Positions 34,081-42,315 of a stretch of DNA of 64,000 nt are shown here, one piece after another. The notes below the pieces were generated by a model. The model did not search any database, was not told where the DNA came from, and saw nothing but the letters and a program-made list of their open reading frames with translations. The first letter of the stretch is position 1. The number at the start of each line of letters is the position of its first letter. The position numbers and the translations under genes were made by a program. Origin of the DNA: Tangfeifania diversioriginum (lineage in GTDB: Bacteria; Bacteroidota; Bacteroidia; Bacteroidales; Prolixibacteraceae); the NCBI GenBank assembly GCA_945873105.1, contig CAMCBW010000018.1, forward strand, positions 1 to 64,000, in the 5' to 3' direction.

Positions 34081-35022
34081 ATGAGAGAAGAAATTATCAC
34101 CAGCGGACGATTAAATCCCCACATTGATCCGCACCTCGAAATCTGGCACTGGCAGATTCCACTCTACCTTTTTTTGGGTGGTCTGGCTGCCGGCATTCTT
34201 TTTTTCGCTGCGTTGTATACCATCATGGGCAAGGAGGAGAAGTATCCCGGAGCCGTTCGCCGTGCTCCGATCCTGGTTCCCTTCCTGCTGGTAATCGGAT
34301 TGTTTGCACTATTTCTGGACCTGAAGCACAAACTATTTTTCTGGCAACTCTACACCACCATTAAATTTATGTCACCCATGTCGTGGGGAGCCTGGACCCT
34401 GATGGCCATTACACCCCTTTCCATGATCTGGGCGGCCCTTCACATCCGGGATTTCTTTCCGAAATGGGATTGGAAATACGATATTTTGAAGGATATTGAG
34501 ACTGAAATCCTTAAGTACAAAGTACACCTTGCATGGGTCATGATCGTACTCTCTGTCATTTTGGGAATCTACACCGGTATACTGCTGTCGGCTTTCAATG
34601 CCCGCCCTCTGTGGAATACTTCCATCCTTGGTCCGCTCTTTCTAACTTCGGGACTTTCGGCCGGTGCCGCAACCATCCTCCTCTTTTCAAAATCTGCCAA
34701 AGAGCGTAGATTGTTTGCAAAAATAGACATTTTACTGATTGTCATAGAGTTATTCCTGATCACCCACCTTTTTATGGGATTTTTGGCCAGTACTTCGGTA
34801 CAGATAGATGCAGCAAATCTATTTCTTGGCGGACCCTACACGGCTCCTTTCTGGATCTTTGTGGTGGTATTGGGGATGTTAATACCGGCCGGACTTGAAA
34901 TCATGGAACTTCGGCATGTGAAAATTCCGCATGTCATTCCGGTTGTACTGGTTCTATTTGGCAGTTTGATGTTCAGGTTTATCATTGTCTATGCAGGACA
35001 GATGAGTCGCTGGCTTTATTGA
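34081..35022 (+). CDS. NrfD/PsrC-like membrane subunit
   Basis: 313 residues with about eight transmembrane helices, starting IPLYLFLGGLAAGILFFAAL and including GAWTLMAITPLSMIWAALHI. NrfD family members bind menaquinol and have no haem. It starts 11 bases after the ferredoxin gene. Together the three proteins form a standard PsrABC-type complex: quinol oxidation in the membrane drives reduction at the periplasmic Mo site. Confidence 0.92.
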   Translation: MREEIITSGRLNPHIDPHLEIWHWQIPLYLFLGGLAAGILFFAALYTIMGKEEKYPGAVRRAPILVPFLLVIGLFALFLDLKHKLFFWQLYTTIKFMSPMSWGAWTLMAITPLSMIWAALHIRDFFPKWDWKYDILKDIETEILKYKVHLAWVMIVLSVILGIYTGILLSAFNARPLWNTSILGPLFLTSGLSAGAATILLFSKSAKERRLFAKIDILLIVIELFLITHLFMGFLASTSVQIDAANLFLGGPYTAPFWIFVVVLGMLIPAGLEIMELRHVKIPHVIPVVLVLFGSLMFRFIIVYAGQMSRWLY

Positions 35023-35093
35023 CAACTTTCTGCAACAAAACAGTGCGTTTGAATTGAATTATTACCAACGAATATTGCATAAAATTATCAAAA

Positions 35094-35618
35094 ATGACAA
35101 AAGAGAAAGCGCCTAAAAAGTACATGAATCCCTACCTCGGAGGGGTATTGCTGGGTTTGGTACTGGTTTTTGCCTTTTGGGTATCCGGCCGTGGGCTTGG
35201 TGCCAGCGGAGCTTCCAAAAGTTTAATCATAGCCGGAGTCGAGACCATTGCGCCATCCCATGCAAGTTCCGCATCCTTCTACAAAGAGTATGGCAGCTCA
35301 AAGGAGAATCCGCTTAAATCCTGGCTGGTATTCCAGATGATGGGAGTAGTGGTAGGGGGATTCCTGTCCGGAGCCTTTGCAGGAAGACTGAAGTTCAAGG
35401 TGGAAAAATCACCCAAGATCACCAACAAGACAAGGTTAATCTTTGCCGTTATCGGTGGAGTCCTTTTTGGCTTTGGCGCTCAATTGGGCCGTGGTTGCAC
35501 CAGTGGATCAGCACTCACCGGGATGTCGGTCCTTTCTGTAGGAGGTTTTGTAACCATGGCGGCCATTTTCGGCACTGCCTTTGCATTGGCCTATTTTGCC
35601 AGGAAACTTTGGATATAG
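35094..35618 (+). CDS. YeeE/YedE-family half transporter, N-terminal type
   Basis: 174 residues with four or five membrane helices. The signature is FGFGAQLGRGCTSGSALTGM, the conserved Cys of thiosulfate-transporting YeeE proteins. Full-length YeeE is about 350 residues; here the two halves are separate genes (see 35715-36320), as in other Bacteroidetes and Proteobacteria. YeeE imports thiosulfate or related sulfur species, so the pair probably handles substrate or product of the adjacent reductase. Confidence 0.9.
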   Translation: MTKEKAPKKYMNPYLGGVLLGLVLVFAFWVSGRGLGASGASKSLIIAGVETIAPSHASSASFYKEYGSSKENPLKSWLVFQMMGVVVGGFLSGAFAGRLKFKVEKSPKITNKTRLIFAVIGGVLFGFGAQLGRGCTSGSALTGMSVLSVGGFVTMAAIFGTAFALAYFARKLWI

Positions 35619-35714
35619 CTTTCCAGCCAAAGTTAGGGAACGACGTTTCTATACGCCTGTCCAATTTGGAAAAACAGCAGCTCACTAAAAAACTATACAT
35701 AATATTTTATACAA

Positions 35715-36320
35715 ATGGGTCCATTAGTTGTTAACGAAATAATCTCTGCCGAAACCAACCTGCTTTTCGCCTTTATCATTGGTATTGCTTTTGGTTTTGT
35801 GCTAGAGTCCAACGGATTTTCCTCCAGCCGCAGATTGGCGGGGATGTTTTACGGATATGATACCACCGTACTAAAGGTCTTTTTTACCGCAGCCATCACA
35901 GGCATGCTTGGATTACTCTTCCTGAGCCTGTTTGGATGGTTGGATCTCGGTCTTATTTACATCAATCCGACATTTCTCTGGTCTGCCATTGGCGGAGGTG
36001 TCATCATGGGGGCCGGCTTCATATTGGGGGGCTATTGTCCTGGAACCTCCTTCTGCGCAGCTGCCATCGGGAAATTGGATGCATTGGCCTTTATCGGAGG
36101 CATCTTTATAGGAATCTTTATCTTTGCAGAAGGTTATCCCTTGTGGGAAGGATTTTACAAAGCCAAGGATCTTGGATCTCCGGTACTTAACGACCTCATT
36201 GGCACTTCGCGTGGTGTGATGACGTTGATGATCATTGTAGTAGCCCTGGTTATGTTCTGGGTAGGTGAATGGTCGGAAAAGAAATTTGCCCGTGACGACT
36301 ACAAAATTAACCAACATTAA
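35715..36320 (+). CDS. YeeE/YedE-family half transporter, C-terminal type
   Basis: 201 residues with about five membrane helices. Signatures are GFVLESNGFSSSRRLAGMFYG and LGGYCPGTSFCAAAIGKLDA, the second conserved Cys motif of the family. It is the partner half of 35094-35618 and is separated from it by 96 bases. It starts the pair's second inverted repeat and would complete the pore. Confidence 0.9.
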   Translation: MGPLVVNEIISAETNLLFAFIIGIAFGFVLESNGFSSSRRLAGMFYGYDTTVLKVFFTAAITGMLGLLFLSLFGWLDLGLIYINPTFLWSAIGGGVIMGAGFILGGYCPGTSFCAAAIGKLDALAFIGGIFIGIFIFAEGYPLWEGFYKAKDLGSPVLNDLIGTSRGVMTLMIIVVALVMFWVGEWSEKKFARDDYKINQH

Positions 36321-36329
36321 TATTTAATT

Positions 36330-36956
36330 ATGAAACCGTTAAAGATATTGGCCGCAGTCATTATACCGCTTGGAATCATCATTGCCGCCGTTCCCGAAAA
36401 CAGAACCCGTCCATACAAGCTTACTGCAGATGAGTTGCTCACGGAGGTAACTGAAGGCCGCCAGTTTATGAGTCCGGATGAAATTGCCCAGATGTTGATC
36501 GTGAAGGATCCCACACTGCAATTGATCGATGTACGGAGCAAGGACCAGTTCGAAAAGTTCAGTTTGCCCAATGCCCTCAATGTACCGCTTGAAAGTCTCT
36601 TGAGTGCAGAATATGAAGAGATCCTAAACCAGGATATCAAACTAAATATTTTTTATTCCAACAGCAGCAACGAAGCCAACCAGGCGTGGATGATCACCAG
36701 ACAGCTAGGTTATAAAAACAATTATGTGTTGCAGGGAGGATTAAACTATTGGGCCGAAACCATTCTAAAACCTGAAAAACCAGCGGAAGGAAGTCCAAAT
36801 GAAGAGATTGCCAGGTACAATTTCAGAATGGGAGCAGGCAAGGCTTTGGGGGGTGGATCCGAATCCGTTGCCGTGGGCGCAGCGTCCGGCAGCAGTGCGC
36901 CAAAACCTGTTCTACAAAAGAACAAGAAAAAGAAAGGTGCAGCAGGAGGTTGCTAA
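36330..36956 (+). CDS. Membrane-anchored rhodanese-like protein with C-terminal GGC, no active-site Cys
   Basis: 208 residues. One hydrophobic N-terminal segment (ILAAVIIPLGIIIAAV) suggests a signal anchor, so the domain would face the periplasm. The rhodanese core is at 48-142: LQLIDVRSKDQFEKFSLPNA and YVLQGGLNYW. Where the catalytic Cys of active rhodaneses sits (LYC-x-S-G), the sequence has Ser110 (NIFYSNSSNEAN), so the usual persulfide chemistry is impossible. A Gly/Ser/Ala/Pro-rich linker then leads to KNKKKKGAAGGC, and this final residue Cys208 is the only Cys in the whole protein. The layout recalls the SoxY swinging arm, which carries sulfur on a terminal GGC-type motif. That role is inference. 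Confidence 0.85.
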   Translation: MKPLKILAAVIIPLGIIIAAVPENRTRPYKLTADELLTEVTEGRQFMSPDEIAQMLIVKDPTLQLIDVRSKDQFEKFSLPNALNVPLESLLSAEYEEILNQDIKLNIFYSNSSNEANQAWMITRQLGYKNNYVLQGGLNYWAETILKPEKPAEGSPNEEIARYNFRMGAGKALGGGSESVAVGAASGSSAPKPVLQKNKKKKGAAGGC

Positions 36957-36961
36957 ACTTG

Positions 36962-38905
36962 TTATACCTGAATCCTTGAAATTCTTTTCTTTTCTTCCCG
37001 TGCAATCACGATAGGGATCTTCTCTTCAATCACATTGCTGGAATCTAGTCCAAAGGCTTTCACGTCGTTGATACCCATCCGTCGGATCAGGTTGTGCATT
37101 CCCATCGTAAATCTTTTCAATCCGGGAAGCTTGTAGTCGTTGATCATCACCCTGTCCAGGTTGACAAATAGAAAGTCCGCCGGAATGGAATGCCGCTTGA
37201 GTGATTTGTAGTGGCTCACCATGCTGATCTCGTGGGATTTTTCCAGATCCTCCAATACCTGTTTGAAATAGACATTGATCCGCCGCTCGATCTTGAATCC
37301 CAGGTGAAACTCCACCTTGATGACAACACCCGGAACAATGTGGTGTACCGTATATTCAAACGTATCCGGAGTATCCAGGCTATCGATGTGCAGGAACCAG
37401 TAAGTATTGGCCCTTTTGGGATGCTTGTTGAAGATCGAAAACATTATCTTCGACTCGATCTGGTCCAGCTTGTTGGCTTTGGTAATGTAAACCAGGTTGG
37501 TAGCAATCTTGGGTACGTTGTAGTCCATGCTAAGTTCGTAGATCACTTCGGTCTCCTTCTTCAGGTTGGTGAAGGTGATGAACTTGTTCTTGATCTTTCT
37601 TCCAAAATACCAACTGTACATCACGATGAAGAAGAAGGAGGCAAGCAGGATGGTCAACCATCCGCCGTCCATAAACTTGTGCAGATTGGCATAGAGGAAA
37701 GTGCCTTCAATTGTCAGGAAGAGCGTCACCAGGATAATGCGCAACAAAAGGTTCATCTTGCGCTTGCTGAGATAGACCGACAATAACAATGTGGTCATAA
37801 TCATGGTAATGGTAATCGAAAGCCCATAGGCCGCCTCCATGTTGGAAGACTCCCCAAAATAGATCACCACAAAGGAACAGGAGATCCACAACAACCAATT
37901 CACGAAAGGTATGTACACCTGGCCTTTGACCGAAGAAGGATAAAGTACCCTGATTTTAGGCCATACATTTAAGGTGATCGCCTCACTGATAAGCGTATAG
38001 GATCCGCTAATCAACGCCTGACTGGCAATAACGGCAGCAGAAGTGGCAATAATTACACCCGGAATCAGAAACCAGGAAGGCATAATGGTATAGAATACAT
38101 TGACATTCTTGGCCTCGGAGAGGTGTTCCAGCAACCAGGCACCCTGCCCAAAATAGTTGAGCAAGAGGGATATCTTGACGAAGATCCAGGTGAGACGAAT
38201 GTTCTTGATTCCACAATGTCCCAAATCGGAATAGAGGGCTTCTGCCCCGGTTGTTGCCAGGAAGACGGCACCCAGCAAGATAATGGCCTGGGGATAGACT
38301 GCCAGGAACTTGATGGCATAATAGGGATTCATCGCCGCCATCACCCCAATTCCATTGGTAAGCTGGCTAATGCCCAGTACAGCCAAAAGTACAAACCACA
38401 GAAACATGACAGGGCCAAAAACCTTGCCAATGAATCCGGATCCAAATTGCTGAAAGAAGAAGAGCAACAAGAAGATGGACAAAACAATGGGCACAACCGG
38501 CACTTTGTCGTACAAAATATTCAATCCCTCAATGGCCGAAGTAACTGTAATTGCCGGTGTGATAACTCCATCCGCCAGCAAGGCACTTCCACCCAGCATG
38601 GTAATGATGGCTATCAGGTTTGTTTTCCTTCGAACCAAAGCAAAAAGGGCGAAAATACCACCTTCACCATGGTTGTCAGCCTGAAGGGTGATGATCACAT
38701 ATTTGAAAGTAGTTTGCAGGGTAAGGGTCCAAAAGATACAGGAGAGTGCGCCATAGATGAGCAGCTCATTGACCTCGATTGCACCCTTCATGATGGCATT
38801 CATCACATACAACGGACTGGTACCGATGTCTCCATAAACAATTCCCAACGTAACGACGAGACCGGCAAGGGTGATCTTTTTAATTCCGGAATGAGATTTT
38901 TCCAT
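36962..38905 (-). CDS. kup: KUP family potassium uptake transporter
   Basis: 647 residues. Kup motifs: LVVTLGIVYGDIGTSPLYVM at the start, then DNHGEGGIFALFALVRR, LLADGVITPAITVTSAIEGL and GAVFLATTGAEALYSDLGHCG. Twelve membrane helices are followed by a cytosolic C-terminal domain of about 190 residues. It takes up K+ with H+. It is convergent with the rhodanese-like gene and only five bases separate the stop codons, with no visible terminator between. Confidence 0.95.
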   Translation of the reverse strand: MEKSHSGIKKITLAGLVVTLGIVYGDIGTSPLYVMNAIMKGAIEVNELLIYGALSCIFWTLTLQTTFKYVIITLQADNHGEGGIFALFALVRRKTNLIAIITMLGGSALLADGVITPAITVTSAIEGLNILYDKVPVVPIVLSIFLLLFFFQQFGSGFIGKVFGPVMFLWFVLLAVLGISQLTNGIGVMAAMNPYYAIKFLAVYPQAIILLGAVFLATTGAEALYSDLGHCGIKNIRLTWIFVKISLLLNYFGQGAWLLEHLSEAKNVNVFYTIMPSWFLIPGVIIATSAAVIASQALISGSYTLISEAITLNVWPKIRVLYPSSVKGQVYIPFVNWLLWISCSFVVIYFGESSNMEAAYGLSITITMIMTTLLLSVYLSKRKMNLLLRIILVTLFLTIEGTFLYANLHKFMDGGWLTILLASFFFIVMYSWYFGRKIKNKFITFTNLKKETEVIYELSMDYNVPKIATNLVYITKANKLDQIESKIMFSIFNKHPKRANTYWFLHIDSLDTPDTFEYTVHHIVPGVVIKVEFHLGFKIERRINVYFKQVLEDLEKSHEISMVSHYKSLKRHSIPADFLFVNLDRVMINDYKLPGLKRFTMGMHNLIRRMGINDVKAFGLDSSNVIEEKIPIVIAREEKKRISRIQV

Positions 38906-39007
38906 TCAGCAGTAAAGAGTTACTTTTTGAAAATCATGCGTACAAGGGGTCAAAATTAGTGCAATTGTCCCTACATTATTCTCACCTCAAAAAAATATAG
39001 CAATTAA

Positions 39008-39098
39008 TTAAAATTGGGAAATTGGTTAATGTGGAAATTATACAAGCCAATGATAGGGCGATCATTTTCCAATTTCCAAATTTCCACATTTTCACATT
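39008..39098. repeat. TTTCACATTTTCC word array, copy 3, overlapping the cvfB stop
   Basis: AATTGGGAAATTGGTTAATGTGGAAATT at the left (two units) and TTTTCCAATTTCC, AAATTTCCACATTTTCACATT at the right. The cvfB TGA at 39092-39094 and the Met before it lie inside the array, as in recX. Confidence 0.75.
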
Positions 39099-39922
39099 AA
39101 CCGGATGCCTTTTTCCTCCAGTGCGATGAGACGCTGTCTGTACAAAGCCCCAACCGCCTTTTTGAATACTTTTTTGCTGATGGCAAATTTATCGAAGACC
39201 AGGGCAGCATCACTTTTGTCTGTCAGCGGAAGAAATCCACCGGCTGTTTTCAGCACATCAAGAATGTTCTGTGAGATGCCATCCACTTGTGCATATCCTG
39301 GCTTGTACAATGAAAGGTCTATTTTTTTGTCTTCCCTTACTTTTTTGATGTAAGCTTTTAACTGCTGGCCCTTTTGAAGAGGTCCGGGTAGTTCATCGTG
39401 GTAGAGGATCCCGCGGTGCAGATGGTTGATGATGGCATTGTAGCCTAATTCACTCTCGCTTTCAACAATCAAGGATACCTCATCCCCTATCTGGTATTCA
39501 GGCACAACGTTGTCCAAAAACTTTTCCAGTTTGGCGGAGGCCGCAATCCGCTGGGAGTCTGGATCCAGGTAAACATAAACGAGGTAAGAGCGGCCCGCTA
39601 CCATGTTCATTTTCTGTTCCCGGAAGGGCACCAGCAGCTCTTTCATCAAGCCCCATTCCAGAAAGGCCCCAACATTGTTGACAGCATTTACCTGAAGCAG
39701 GGCAAACTCTCCCACCTGCGCATAGGGTTTTTCTGTTGTCGCAATGATCCGGTCTTCGGAATCCAGGTAAATAAAGACCTCCAACTCCTGCCCTGGTTCA
39801 CATTCTTCTGGCACATAGCGCGCAGGGAGCAATATCTCTCCCATTTCAGCCCCGTCCAGATAGACGCCAAAATCGACAAACTTCACCACTTTAAGGGTGT
39901 TGTACCTTCCTGGTAAGATCAT
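39092..39922 (-). CDS. cvfB: CvfB-like S1-domain RNA-binding protein
   Basis: 276 residues. Three S1-type beta-barrels in series: NTLKVVKFVDFGVYLDGAEM, then VGEFALLQVNAVNNVGAFLEWG, then IGDEVSLIVESESELGYNAI. A C-terminal winged helix follows (DGISQNILDVLKTAGGFLPL). This is the CvfB family, first known as a virulence regulator in staphylococci and shown to bind RNA. It starts 7 bases after iorB and should be in the same transcription unit, though no functional link is obvious. Confidence 0.88.
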   Translation of the reverse strand: MILPGRYNTLKVVKFVDFGVYLDGAEMGEILLPARYVPEECEPGQELEVFIYLDSEDRIIATTEKPYAQVGEFALLQVNAVNNVGAFLEWGLMKELLVPFREQKMNMVAGRSYLVYVYLDPDSQRIAASAKLEKFLDNVVPEYQIGDEVSLIVESESELGYNAIINHLHRGILYHDELPGPLQKGQQLKAYIKKVREDKKIDLSLYKPGYAQVDGISQNILDVLKTAGGFLPLTDKSDAALVFDKFAISKKVFKKAVGALYRQRLIALEEKGIRLM

Positions 39923-39929
39923 GGTTTTG

Positions 39930-40523
39930 TTATTTTAGCTTGTTTAATGTTTGCTCGGTAAAGGCTCGTCCTGCATGAAAGGCCCTCAAATTAACCGCTA
40001 CAATTTCTTCCCCTTTTTTTGAAAAGATAGTCTTGATTGCCTGCTCCAGACTTTCTAGTGGCAGTTCGACAAAGGGGGAGGCAGCACCCAGCATGACCAT
40101 GTTGGATGATTTGCTATTCCCTTCCGCTTTGGCAATTGCCTCCGCGTCGATGGCCACCACCCGGGGCAAATTCCGGATAGTCGCCAGGATTCCCTCCGTA
40201 TCCGGATAGTCCGGAATATTGACAAAAGGGGTAGTGCTGGTGATGACATAACCATCCGGTGAGAGGAAATTCAGGTAGCGAAGCGATTCCAGCGGTTCAA
40301 CAGAGAGAATCAGCTGAGCCTCTCCGGATGGAATCAGGTCTGAAAAAATCGGTTTATCAGACAATCTCAGGTAAGACTGGACTGCTCCACCACGCTGGCT
40401 CATACCATGGGTCTCTGCCTGTTTCAGGTAGAGGTTGTTTTCTACCGCTGCCAAACCTAGCACGGTTGCGATGGATAGGATCCCCTGCCCTCCTACTCCT
40501 GCCAATACAATATCACACTTCAT
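39930..40523 (-). CDS. iorB: Indolepyruvate oxidoreductase, beta subunit
   Basis: 197 residues. It begins CDIVLAGVGGQGILSIATVL, the gamma-domain signature of 2-oxoacid:ferredoxin oxidoreductases, then KQAETHGMSQRGGAVQSYLR. It pairs with the alpha subunit at 40579-42174, 55 bases upstream. The complex oxidises arylpyruvates from aromatic amino acids to aryl-acetyl-CoA with ferredoxin. Confidence 0.93.
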   Translation of the reverse strand: MKCDIVLAGVGGQGILSIATVLGLAAVENNLYLKQAETHGMSQRGGAVQSYLRLSDKPIFSDLIPSGEAQLILSVEPLESLRYLNFLSPDGYVITSTTPFVNIPDYPDTEGILATIRNLPRVVAIDAEAIAKAEGNSKSSNMVMLGAASPFVELPLESLEQAIKTIFSKKGEEIVAVNLRAFHAGRAFTEQTLNKLK

Positions 40524-40578
40524 TCTTGGTTCTATTAAGTATCTTTCCCGTTAAATTACTGAGAATAAACAACTGGTG

Positions 40579-42174
40579 TTAAAGGATATTTCTCTTCTTC
40601 CTGGATAGTTTCTGTATGCACTCCCTGCGTGGGATGATGACCGAAACACCGTTGTAAGCGATTTCGCGCTTGAGCAAATCTACCAGTATTTCATGGTTCT
40701 TTGGCAAGGATTCCAGCACATGGATATGTTCAGGCAACACGCCTACTCCTTCGCAAATGGACTCAATCCGACCCAGTGCGGAGGAGTCCTGCCCACCGGT
40801 CATGGAGATGGATTCATTGTCGCCAATGATCAGCACGATATTGGATTGCTCATTGACCGCATCCAGCAATCCGGTTATTCCCGAATGGGTGAAAGTTGAA
40901 TCACCAATTACGGCAATGGAGGGAAACAGTCCGGCATCGGCAGCTCCTTTGGCCATGGTGACCGACGCACCCATGTCGACACAACTGTAAATTGAGTTGT
41001 AGGGAGGCAGCGCCCCCAGTGTATAACATCCAATGTCAGAAAAGACCTTGCCCTTGCCATGTTCTTCCATCACTTCGTTCAGGGCACGGTAGGTGTCGTG
41101 GTGCCCACACCCCTTGCAAAGGGCTGGAGGTCTGTTCACCAGGGTCCCTGGAAGCTCTTCCTGCAGTGCTCTTTCGATCTTGAGGGCAGTTGCCACCAGA
41201 TCAGGGGTAAGTTCCCCGGCGCGGGGCAGTGTCCCGTCCAGTCGACCCAAAATCTTCTTACCTCTACCGAAGAATCCTTTTAATTGCTCTTCTACCAGCG
41301 GATATCCATCCTCCAGGACCAGGATCTCATCGACTTGATATTCAAGTTGTTTCAACAATTTCTCCGGCAAGGGATATTGAGAGAGCTTGACATAGGGATA
41401 GGGGGAGACTCCGGGATAATTCTCCCTGAAGTAGTTGTAGGCAATTCCGCAGCAAACAATACCCAAAGAGCTGTCGATTCCGTCCACAAACAGATTGAAA
41501 TCAGACTGCTCCGCAAGTTGGAGGAATTCGGTTTGTTGTCCCAGCAGCTTGTTGTATCTTTTCCTTGCGTTGGATGGAAGCAGCACAAATTGCAATGGAT
41601 CGGCGGGCAATGAGAGTGAATTCTCCTTCCGCGCCAAATCGGCCAGCTTAACCCCTGAGCGGGAATGGGCCAACCGGGTGGTAATCCGGATCATTACCGG
41701 AACCCCTAACTTTTCTGACAGATCCAGACCGGTGATGGTCATGTCATAAGCCTCCTGCTGGTCGGCAGGCTCCAATACCGGAACCATGGCAAATCTGCCG
41801 TAATAACGCGAATCCTGCTCATTCTGGGAAGAGTGCATCGAGGGGTCGTCGGCGACAGCGATCACCATTCCCCCGTTTACCCCGGTTATGGCAATGTTCA
41901 TAAAGACGTCTGCGGCCACATTTAGCCCCACATGTTTCATGCACACCAGCGTCCGCTTTCCGGCATAGGACATTCCCAGGGCTGCCTCCATGGCGGTCTT
42001 TTCGTTGACCGACCACTGGCGGTGAAGGTTACGCCCAATGGCCACTTCGTTCTCCTGAATGTACTCTGTAATCTCGGTAGAAGGCGTTCCGGGATAGGCA
42101 TATACTCCGGAGATTCCTCCGTCGATGGCCCCTTGTCCGATTGCCTCTACCCCAAGTAATAATTTTTTGTTCAT
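40579..42174 (-). CDS. iorA: Indolepyruvate ferredoxin oxidoreductase, alpha subunit
   Basis: 531 residues. N-terminal pyrimidine-binding domain: YAYPGTPSTEITEYIQ and MSYAGKRTLVCMKHVGLN. C-terminal TPP domain: CKGCGHHDTYRALNEV and FSDIGCYTLGALPPYNSIY, then IGDSTFTHSGITGLLDAVN. Archaeal IorA proteins extend to about 620-650 residues with two [4Fe-4S] motifs at the end; here the protein stops at KLSRKKRNIL without them. Electrons would need another path to ferredoxin, unless the cluster has been lost across this clade. Confidence 0.92.
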   Translation of the reverse strand: MNKKLLLGVEAIGQGAIDGGISGVYAYPGTPSTEITEYIQENEVAIGRNLHRQWSVNEKTAMEAALGMSYAGKRTLVCMKHVGLNVAADVFMNIAITGVNGGMVIAVADDPSMHSSQNEQDSRYYGRFAMVPVLEPADQQEAYDMTITGLDLSEKLGVPVMIRITTRLAHSRSGVKLADLARKENSLSLPADPLQFVLLPSNARKRYNKLLGQQTEFLQLAEQSDFNLFVDGIDSSLGIVCCGIAYNYFRENYPGVSPYPYVKLSQYPLPEKLLKQLEYQVDEILVLEDGYPLVEEQLKGFFGRGKKILGRLDGTLPRAGELTPDLVATALKIERALQEELPGTLVNRPPALCKGCGHHDTYRALNEVMEEHGKGKVFSDIGCYTLGALPPYNSIYSCVDMGASVTMAKGAADAGLFPSIAVIGDSTFTHSGITGLLDAVNEQSNIVLIIGDNESISMTGGQDSSALGRIESICEGVGVLPEHIHVLESLPKNHEILVDLLKREIAYNGVSVIIPRRECIQKLSRKKRNIL

Positions 42175-42283
42175 TTGGTCTGTATTCGCTTAAATATCTT
42201 TCAATCAAATAAATACTTTCGAAACTTTGGACGGTTTTGACTAATTCGACAATTTGGCCATGACCAAAGTTCTGTATCTCTCC

Positions 42284-42315
42284 TATCCCCAAGTCTCCCA
42301 GTCCCTAAGTCTCCG
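42284..42315. repeat. Degenerate AGTCCCT/AAGTCTCCC word array, copy 3
   Basis: A short array (CCCCAAGTCTCCC, AGTCCCTAAGTCTCC) that ends exactly at the stop codon of the radical SAM gene (42316). Confidence 0.75.
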
